Program-made: the position numbers and the translations under genes
Notes under the pieces: model-generated
Told to the model about the DNA's origin: nothing
Databases searched by the model: none
What the model saw: the letters and a program-made list of their open reading frames with translations, nothing else
Shown: one piece after another, positions 22,986 to 27,632 of the stretch
Position numbering within the stretch: position 1 is the stretch's first letter
Layout of the letters: every line of letters starts with the position of its first letter
NCBI GenBank assembly: GCA_052387335.1
Contig: JBQTJH010000187.1
Location: 1-27,632 of the forward strand
DNA from: Panacagrimonas sp052387335
GTDB lineage: Bacteria > Pseudomonadota > Gammaproteobacteria > Nevskiales > Nevskiaceae
Direction: 5' to 3'
Length of the DNA: 27,632 nucleotides

Positions 22986-24081
22986 TCAGAGTCCCTGCTT
23001 GAGGCTGGCTTCGATGTAGGGGTCGAGATGTCCGTCCAGCACCTTCTGCGTGTCGGCGATTTCCACGCCGGTGCGCAGGTCCTTGATGCGCGACTGATCG
23101 AGCACATAGGAGCGGATCTGGTTGCCCCACTCGATGTCGGCCTTGGCATCCTCGACCTTCTGCTTGGCGCTGTTGCGCTTCTGCATTTCCAAATCGTAGA
23201 GCTTGGACTTGAGCATCTTCATCGCGTGGTCGCGATTGGCGTGCTGGCTGCGCTGAGTCTGGCAGGCCACGACGATGCCGCTAGGCACGTGCTTGATGCG
23301 GATGGCCGACTCGGTCTTGTTGACGTGCTGACCACCGGCGCCGCTGGAGCGGAAGGTATCGACCTCAAGGTCCGCAGGATTGATCTCGATGTCGATGTTG
23401 TCGTCGACCTCGGGCGCCACGAACACGCCGGCGAACGAGGTATGGCGGCGATTGCCCGAATCGAACGGACTCTTGCGCACCAGCCGATGCACGCCGGTTT
23501 CGGTGCGCAGCCAGCCGTAGGCGTACTCGCCGGTGATGTAGAGCGTGGCCGACTTGATGCCGGCGACTTCACCGTCCGAGCGCTCCATCAACTCAACCTT
23601 GAAGCCCTTGCTCTCGGCCCAGCGCATGTACATGCGCAGCAGCATCGCAGCCCAGTCCTGGCCCTCGGTGCCGCCGGCGCCTGACTGCACATCCAGATAG
23701 GCGTTGGCGGCGTCCATCTCACCGCTGAACATGCGCTTGAATTCCATGTCCGCAGCCTTGGCACCTAGCGCCAGAACATCGGCCTCGACCTCGGCGAGCG
23801 TCTTGGTGTCGCCTTCGGCTTCGGCCAGTTCAAGCAGTTCTTCGGCGTCGCGCAGGCCGGAGTCCGCGCGGTCCAGGGACTGCACGACGTCTTCCAGACT
23901 GGCTCGTTCCCGTCCCAGATTCTGTGCTCGCGCCGGGTCGTTCCAGACCTCATTGCGCTCCAGTTCTGCCGTGACCTCGATCAGGCGGTCCCGCTTGGTG
24001 TCGTAGTCAAAGATAGCCCCGCAGCGCATCGAAACGCGCTCGCAGGGCTGTAATCTCACTCTTGATCTGATGGGGTTCCAT
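22986..24081 (-). CDS. prfB: Peptide chain release factor 2, with programmed +1 frameshift
   Basis: RF2 releases peptides at UGA and UAA. It is encoded in two frames. The first, 24 codons from the ATG at 24081 (MEPHQIKSEITALRARFDAL, RGYL), ends at an in-frame TGA at 24007-24009. A +1 shift that skips base 24009 continues as DYDTKRDRLIEV to the stop at 22986, giving 364 residues, close to the 365 of E. coli. The UGA-recognition tripeptide SPF is in RKSPFDSGNRRH, and the GGQ catalytic loop is SSGAGGQHVNKTES. Autoregulation follows: low RF2 lets the ribosome pause at UGA and shift. A possible -10 element TATACT lies about 30 bp upstream (24107-24112, minus strand) without a clear -35. lysS follows by seven bases. 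Confidence 0.96.
24006..24020 (-). promoter_or_regulatory. prfB: RF2 programmed frameshift signal
   Basis: On the minus strand the order is GGGG (24020-24017), C, TAT, CTT (24012-24010), TGA, C. It matches the E. coli RF2 site, in which an internal Shine-Dalgarno-like G-rich element sits just upstream of CUU UGA C. Confidence 0.93.
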
Positions 24082-24256
24082 GGCAATTGCATGAAAAAGG
24101 GCGCGAAGTATAGCGGCCGCAGCGCCAGGTGCGGGTCCGCGCGGGTTGTACGCCCACCGCCCGCATGCTAAAAAACTCGGCGTGGTAAGGATCTGCGTTG
24201 CGTCACTGCATCCAATAAACAATCAGTTGCACTTTTAATTTGTAGGGGAGTCGTCC

Positions 24257-25615
24257 ATGAAACGTTTGACCATCGCGAGCGCTGTGCTCGCCAGCTTCAC
24301 TGCCCTGTCCGCGTTTGCTCAGGACGAAGGCACGACCCAAGCCAATACCACCGAGCGCGATCTGAGCACCGCCAACGCGGCACTCACCAACCGCTTCTAC
24401 GTCTCCGCCATGGGCTCTCACACCTGGGAAGACAAGAAGCGCGATACCGACGAAGGCTGGGGCGGCGCGCTGACCGTCGGCAAGCAGTTCTCCTCGTTCT
24501 TCAGCGCAGAAATTTCTGCCTTCCTTAGCGACTTTCACACCGACGGCGTCAGCGATTCGCTGGAGCTGATCGGTCTGGGCGTCACTGGCTTGGTGTTCCC
24601 GTTTTCGGGCCCCAACAGCCAGAACATCTACGGCCTGGTTGGCGTTCATGCCGGCAAGGGTGAAAACCACCCAGACACCGGCGATGGCGACTACGACACC
24701 GTGCTCGCCGACGCCGGCCTCGGCTTTCTCTACGGCCCCTTCACCTGGCTGAACCAGGGCTCGCTGCGTCTGGAAGCACGCTATCGCTTGGACCTGCACG
24801 ACGACGCCGGTCTGGGCGTTGGCGGTGAAGACGAGTTCGGCGATGCGGTGGTCAATCTCGGTGTGCTGATCCCCATCGGCGCACAGGCCGTACCGCCCCC
24901 GCCGCCCCCGCCGCCGCCCGTGGTGGTCGTGCCCGTCGCGGATAGCGACGGCGACGGCGTGCCCGACGATGTTGATCAGTGCCCGGATACGCCCGCTGGC
25001 GAGCCGGTCAACGAAGTCGGCTGCCCGCTGCCGAAGAAGGAATGCAAGACCCCTGAGCCGGGCCAGCCCGTGACCTTGGAAGGTTGCGCGGCCGGCGACA
25101 AGATCGTGCTCCGCGGCGTCAACTTCGAGTTCGACAAGTCGCGCCTGACCTCCAACGCCAAGACCATTCTGGAAGGCGTGGGCGATGCGCTGAATCGGGC
25201 ACCGAGCGTGACCGTCGAAATCGGCGGCCATACCGATGCCATAGGCACCGACGAGTACAACCAGAAGCTGTCTGAACAGCGCGCGCAGTCAGTGGTGCAG
25301 TATCTGGTCGGCAGCAAGAACGTGGACTCGAGCCGCATGACATCGGCGGGTTACGGCGAATCGCAGCCGGTGGCCGACAACGAGACCGATGCAGGTCGCG
25401 AGCTGAATCGTCGCGTCGAACTCAAGGTCACCGGTGGCACCTTGGAAACGACGCCAGCGGCACCTGCTGCGGAGGCTGCGTCCGAGGCTCCTGCCGCTGA
25501 CACCGCGACTGCCGAGCCGGCAGCCGAGGCACCGGCGGCCGACGCGCCGGGCGAAGAGGCCCCGGCTGATGCAGCGCCGATCGAAGAGCCGGCCGCGGAA
25601 ACGCCAGCGCCCTAA
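24257..25615 (+). CDS. OmpA-family outer membrane protein with TSP3-like repeats
   Basis: The 452-residue precursor has a signal peptide cleaved after AFA (residue 21). Residues about 45-210 resemble an eight-stranded barrel (NRFYVSAMGSHTWEDKK, LRLEARYRLDLHDDA, ending VNLGVLIPIG). A run of nine prolines and VVVVPV leads into a calcium-binding TSP3-like motif DSDGDGVPDDVDQCPDTP, then two cysteine-containing loops. The OmpA peptidoglycan-binding domain (about 287-394) shows VNFEFDKSRLTSNAK, GGHTDAIGTDEYNQKLSEQR, GYGESQPVADN and NRRVELKV. An Ala/Pro/Glu-rich tail of about 55 residues follows, which is unusual after this domain. It anchors the outer membrane to the cell wall and may form a pore. 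TAGGGGAG lies before the ATG, and a strong terminator follows. It is divergent from prfB. Confidence 0.93.
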   Translation: MKRLTIASAVLASFTALSAFAQDEGTTQANTTERDLSTANAALTNRFYVSAMGSHTWEDKKRDTDEGWGGALTVGKQFSSFFSAEISAFLSDFHTDGVSDSLELIGLGVTGLVFPFSGPNSQNIYGLVGVHAGKGENHPDTGDGDYDTVLADAGLGFLYGPFTWLNQGSLRLEARYRLDLHDDAGLGVGGEDEFGDAVVNLGVLIPIGAQAVPPPPPPPPPVVVVPVADSDGDGVPDDVDQCPDTPAGEPVNEVGCPLPKKECKTPEPGQPVTLEGCAAGDKIVLRGVNFEFDKSRLTSNAKTILEGVGDALNRAPSVTVEIGGHTDAIGTDEYNQKLSEQRAQSVVQYLVGSKNVDSSRMTSAGYGESQPVADNETDAGRELNRRVELKVTGGTLETTPAAPAAEAASEAPAADTATAEPAAEAPAADAPGEEAPADAAPIEEPAAETPAP

Positions 25616-25638
25616 GCCGGACTGCGTTGAGAGATCGA

Positions 25639-25667
25639 GGGCCGCGCGAAAGCGCGGCCCTTTTTTT
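25639..25667 (+). terminator. Intrinsic terminator of the OmpA-family gene
   Basis: The perfect stem GGGCCGCGC/GCGCGGCCC with a GAAA tetraloop is followed by seven Ts, 23 bp after the stop codon. Confidence 0.96.
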
Positions 25668-25711
25668 GGCCTTTCGCCAATGGGGTGACTGCAGCGGCTC
25701 GCGAGATTTCT

Positions 25712-25741
25712 TTGACCCGATTCTTGTGGGTAGCTGATAAT
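25712..25741 (+). promoter_or_regulatory. Sigma-70-like promoter of the tRNA cluster
   Basis: TTGACC (25712-25717) and GATAAT (25736-25741) are separated by 18 bases and match the -35 and -10 consensus well. Transcription would start near 25748, about 20 bases before tRNA-Pro, after a GC-rich discriminator that suggests stringent control. Confidence 0.75.
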
Positions 25742-25769
25742 GCAAGGCGGTCGTCACACGGTCTTACGT

Positions 25770-25846
25770 CGGGGTATAGCGCAGTCTGGTAGCGCGCCTG
25801 CTTTGGGTGCAGGATGTCGGGAGTTCGAATCTCTCTACCCCGACCA
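25770..25846 (+). tRNA. tRNA-Pro(TGG)
   Basis: The 77-nt cloverleaf has acceptor CGGGGTA/TACCCCG, anticodon stem CCTGC/GCAGG with loop TTTGGGT (anticodon TGG), T-arm loop TTCGAAT and an encoded CCA. It is first in a three-tRNA cluster. Confidence 0.97.
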
Positions 25847-25936
25847 ATCCGTGGCGTCAGGCCCGGTCGCACACTCGGCCTTGCCGAGAAACTGCTGGAA
25901 TCAAGGGATCGCAGCCGGTAGACTTAGCGCCCCTGT

Positions 25937-26013
25937 GGTGGCCGTAGCTCAGTTGGTAGAGTCCCAGGTTGTGATCCTGGTTGTCGCGGGTTCGAGCCCC
26001 GTCGGTCACCCCA
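25937..26013 (+). tRNA. tRNA-His(GTG)
   Basis: The acceptor GTGGCCG pairs with CGGTCAC (one G-T pair), with the extra G at position -1 (25937) opposite the discriminator C, as expected for tRNA-His. The anticodon stem CCAGG/CCTGG holds loop TTGTGAT (GTG). CCA is encoded, followed directly by a T7 run. Confidence 0.97.
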
Positions 26014-26036
26014 CTTTTTTTCTGCGACGGTGCCGT

Positions 26037-26063
26037 TACAATGCGCGCCCCTCGCGGGGCGCG
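26037..26063 (+). promoter_or_regulatory. -10-like element and hairpin ahead of tRNA-Lys
   Basis: TACAAT (26037-26042) is followed at once by the perfect hairpin CGCGCCCC-TCGC-GGGGCGCG (26044-26063), 12 bp before tRNA-Lys. It could be a separate tRNA-Lys promoter with a GC-rich discriminator, or a processing element in the joint transcript. No good -35 was found. Confidence 0.4.
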
Positions 26064-26075
26064 GTAGAAGCAAGC

Positions 26076-26150
26076 GGGTTGCTAGCTCAATGGTAGAGCA
26101 GCTGACTCTTAATCAGTAGGTTCCCGGTTCGAGTCCGGGGCGACCCACCA
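26076..26150 (+). tRNA. tRNA-Lys(CTT)
   Basis: The 75-nt cloverleaf has acceptor GGGTTGC/GCGACCC, D-arm GCTCAATGGTAGAGC, anticodon loop CTCTTAA (CTT), T-arm CCCGGTTCGAGTCCGGG and encoded CCA. Its 3' end faces a tyrosine recombinase gene and may be an attachment site. Confidence 0.97.
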
Positions 26151-26172
26151 ATAACTACCAAGCTAACCACTC

Positions 26173-26201
26173 AAACCCGGCGCTCAACACGCCGGGTTTT
26201 T
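26173..26201 (+). terminator. Intrinsic terminator of the tRNA cluster
   Basis: The stem AAACCCGGCG (26173-26182) pairs with CGCCGGGTTT (26190-26199) around a seven-base loop, with a T5 run overlapping its end. It lies 22 bp after tRNA-Lys. The 130 bp to the recombinase stop hold no gene I can support. Confidence 0.88.
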
Positions 26202-26329
26202 CTTTGAGCGTCGGCTTTAGGCGTTGACCCGAAACCGATCCCCACACGTCCGCACCTGCTGCGACATATCCGCAAAAATACTCAACAGATTCCCGATGTT
26301 GCGTCCAGCCGGAATCCGGTATCAGCAGG

Positions 26330-27295
26330 CTACTCGCGGGAGACAGTAGCGTCAACAACAGGGGGCTTGACCCTCTTGGCACCCAGATTCCCCATCAGGT
26401 CGCGCATCTCGTCCATGTCCGGGTGGACGTAGCAGAACGTCGTGCGCACGTCGCGGTGGCCGAGGATGCGTTGCAGGGTCTTGATGCGCCCGGTCTTGGC
26501 CAGCTCGGTGGCGAAGGTGTGGCGCACCTTGTGCGGGCTGGCCTTGAAGGCGTGGTGCTTCTTGAGTGCGCGGAAGAAGTTGGCCAGGTGCCACTCGTTC
26601 ATCTGCTTGAGCTTGGGATTGCGGCGGCGGCGCAAGAACAGGGTCAGGTTGAACACCTGGCCGTCGCGCAGATACTCCTCCCCCACCGCCGCCCTTGTCT
26701 TCGCCTGTAAGGTGCGCAGATCCTCCGCGACGGCGGGCATCATCGGCACCGACCATTCCCGACGGGTCTTGCTGGTCTTCGAGCGCAGGACGAAGTGGCG
26801 CTCGGTGAAGTCCACGTCCTCCCAGGTCAGGCCGAGCAGCTGGCGGCGGCGGATGCCGGTCATGAACAGGGTGCGCAGCACGGCGAGCCAGAACCAGTGC
26901 GGCTCGATGCGAGCGCCCTCGCGCGACAACGAGGCGATGATGTCGTTGAGGCGATCAATGTTGACCGTCTTCGGGGCCACGTCTTCAACCGGCTCGGACG
27001 AGACTTCCCAGGGGTTCTCGGCAATCAGTTTCTTGGTCAGGGCGTAGCGCAACAGCACCTGCACATGCCGCCGGTAATTGTTCCAGGTCACGGCTTTCGC
27101 ACGATTCAGAACCATGTCCCGCCACTGCACCTGCTTGTCGGCGGTGAGCTGGCCGGGATGGGTGACGGCGATGTCCTCGTCCATGAGCCGGATCACCAGG
27201 TCGAGCTGCCTCTGCATGGAGGCGCTCGCCCGGTGCAGGCGCACATAGTTGTTGAAGATGTCCCGAAAGCTTTGGTCTGGGCTGGTATCGAACAT
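26330..27295 (-). CDS. Tyrosine recombinase/integrase
   Basis: The 321-residue protein has an N-terminal SAM-like DNA-binding domain (about 8-105, TWNNYRRHVQVLLRYALTKK) and a catalytic domain. All active-site residues are visible: arginine in MTGIRRRQLLGL (about 149), a lysine in the hairpin SKTSKTRREWSVP, H255 and R258 in HKVRHTFATEL, H280 in ILGHRDV and the nucleophile Y289 in CYVHPD. The ATG at 27295 has AGGGGGAA upstream. The gene reads toward tRNA-Lys, with its 3' end 180 bp from the tRNA, while many tRNA-targeting integrases start next to the att site and read inward. It follows the DUF4400-like gene by 45 bp and may be co-transcribed with it. It may serve the element's integration or be an accessory recombinase. 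Confidence 0.93.
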   Translation of the reverse strand: MFDTSPDQSFRDIFNNYVRLHRASASMQRQLDLVIRLMDEDIAVTHPGQLTADKQVQWRDMVLNRAKAVTWNNYRRHVQVLLRYALTKKLIAENPWEVSSEPVEDVAPKTVNIDRLNDIIASLSREGARIEPHWFWLAVLRTLFMTGIRRRQLLGLTWEDVDFTERHFVLRSKTSKTRREWSVPMMPAVAEDLRTLQAKTRAAVGEEYLRDGQVFNLTLFLRRRRNPKLKQMNEWHLANFFRALKKHHAFKASPHKVRHTFATELAKTGRIKTLQRILGHRDVRTTFCYVHPDMDEMRDLMGNLGAKRVKPPVVDATVSRE

Positions 27296-27340
27296 GGGGT
27301 TCCCCCTTTGTTGTGGTTGAACCCTACTGATCCCAGTCAT

Positions 27341-27632
27341 TCACAAGTATTTCTTGAAATAGGCTGTGCTGTAGCGGATTCCGCTTGCAAAAATCACCAG
27401 GAGTGGCGGCAGCACCCAGCGCGGGTTCATGACCGCTGGTGGGATCAGGTAGATGGCGGCGCTGAGAACCAGGCTGTAGGCCACGGCGCGCTTGGCCCGG
27501 TGGTAAATGAACCCGGACTCGCGCCCGCCGCCGGTGCGGCGCAGAAACCACACCACCTGGCCATCGGCGAAGCCGCCCTGGGCGGCGAGCAGCAACAGCG
27601 GCAGGCTCAGGATCAGCACCGCCAGGCGCGCG
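27341..27632 (-). CDS. DUF4400-like conjugative-element membrane protein (5' end outside window)
   Basis: An open frame of 96 codons enters from the right edge and ends at 27341; only the C-terminal part is present. It shows a hydrophobic segment (ARLAVLILSLPLLLLAAQGG), the polar text VVWFLRRTGGGRESGFIYHR, AKRAV, two further hydrophobic segments (SLVLSAAIYLIPPAV, WVLPPLLVIFASGI) and a YFKKYL end. The GGGRES-YHRAKR block and FKKYL end match my memory of DUF4400 proteins, which lie near the TraD coupling-protein gene in integrative conjugative elements. A GTG at 27619 is not the likely start because the frame stays open and similar to the family upstream of it. Confidence 0.65.
   Translation of the reverse strand, partial: ARLAVLILSLPLLLLAAQGGFADGQVVWFLRRTGGGRESGFIYHRAKRAVAYSLVLSAAIYLIPPAVMNPRWVLPPLLVIFASGIRYSTAYFKKYL

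Larger units (their letters stand above)
26151..27632. mobile_element. Probable end of a tRNA-Lys-associated integrative conjugative element
   Basis: Directly after tRNA-Lys come a complete tyrosine recombinase and a DUF4400-like conjugation-associated membrane protein. This fits the edge of an integrative conjugative element or island that continues to the right. No direct repeat of the tRNA 3' end is in the window, so the boundary is an inference and the left limit is approximate. Confidence 0.5.

Noticed and set aside
21992..23002. 336-codon plus-strand frame opposite lysS
   Set aside because: It is fully antisense to well-supported lysS, with no domain of its own.
24081..24222. Longer N-terminal extension of the first prfB frame
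   Set aside because: It would read through the prfB leader and has no RF2 similarity; the ATG at 24081 gives a normal RF2 length.
24181..24256. Promoter for the OmpA-family gene from TTGCGT or TTGCAC boxes
   Set aside because: No -10 at an acceptable spacing matched well enough; the AT-rich stretch suggests a promoter but not its position.
26155..26382. Minus-strand 75-codon frame between the tRNA cluster and the recombinase
   Set aside because: It contains both arms of the tRNA terminator and overlaps the recombinase 3' end. Its text (VSGQRLKPTLKEKPGV) looks like spurious translations often seen downstream of tRNA genes; no family or ribosome binding site supports it.

Overview
The window is GC-rich chromosomal DNA from a gammaproteobacterium. 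The gene content (efp with epmA and epmB, a prfB-lysS pair with the RF2 frameshift site, slyX, htpX, a FimX-like protein and CCA-encoding tRNA genes) fits a Xanthomonadales/Nevskiales-like lineage. That placement is an inference from family content, not from a marker gene.

Left part (1-6355): the left edge cuts a SARP-type (winged helix plus BTAD) regulator that carries a TolB-like segment. It is divergent from an exported cupin and a SAM methyltransferase, and three CCACGCT heptamers lie in the shared control region. A PLP-dependent cysteine synthase-family gene follows. Next is a decayed acyl-CoA synthetase with two stops, two frameshifts, a lost core and a (CATCAG)7 tract, then recR on its own and a TSUP-family permease.

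Signalling block (6628-11111): one operon encodes a stand-alone receiver, a REC-GGDEF-EAL protein and a MASE1-CHASE histidine kinase. The kinase reading frame is split by a two-base phase change at a GC dinucleotide run.

Translation and motility block (11192-16029): efp and epmA form an operon, with epmB divergent from it, so EF-P and two enzymes of its beta-lysine modification are together. epmB overlaps the start of a FimX-like REC-PAS-GGDEF-EAL protein with degenerate catalytic motifs. A strong bidirectional terminator closes the block.

Housekeeping block (16107-25615): htpX, a GFA/CENP-V family enzyme, a UPF0114 membrane protein, slyX overlapping an RluA-family pseudouridine synthase, a REC-GGDEF-EAL protein whose GGDEF is degenerate and EAL intact, lysS, prfB with its in-frame UGA and +1 shift site, and an OmpA-family protein with TSP3-like calcium motifs and an Ala/Pro/Glu-rich tail. 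The three cyclic-di-GMP proteins in the window look complementary: a probable synthase, a probable receptor and a probable phosphodiesterase.

Right part (25616-27632): a sigma-70-like promoter precedes tRNA-Pro(TGG), tRNA-His(GTG) and tRNA-Lys(CTT), followed by a terminator. Beyond it lie a complete tyrosine recombinase and the C-terminal end of a DUF4400-like membrane protein of the kind found in integrative conjugative elements. The window therefore probably ends just inside a tRNA-associated integrative element.
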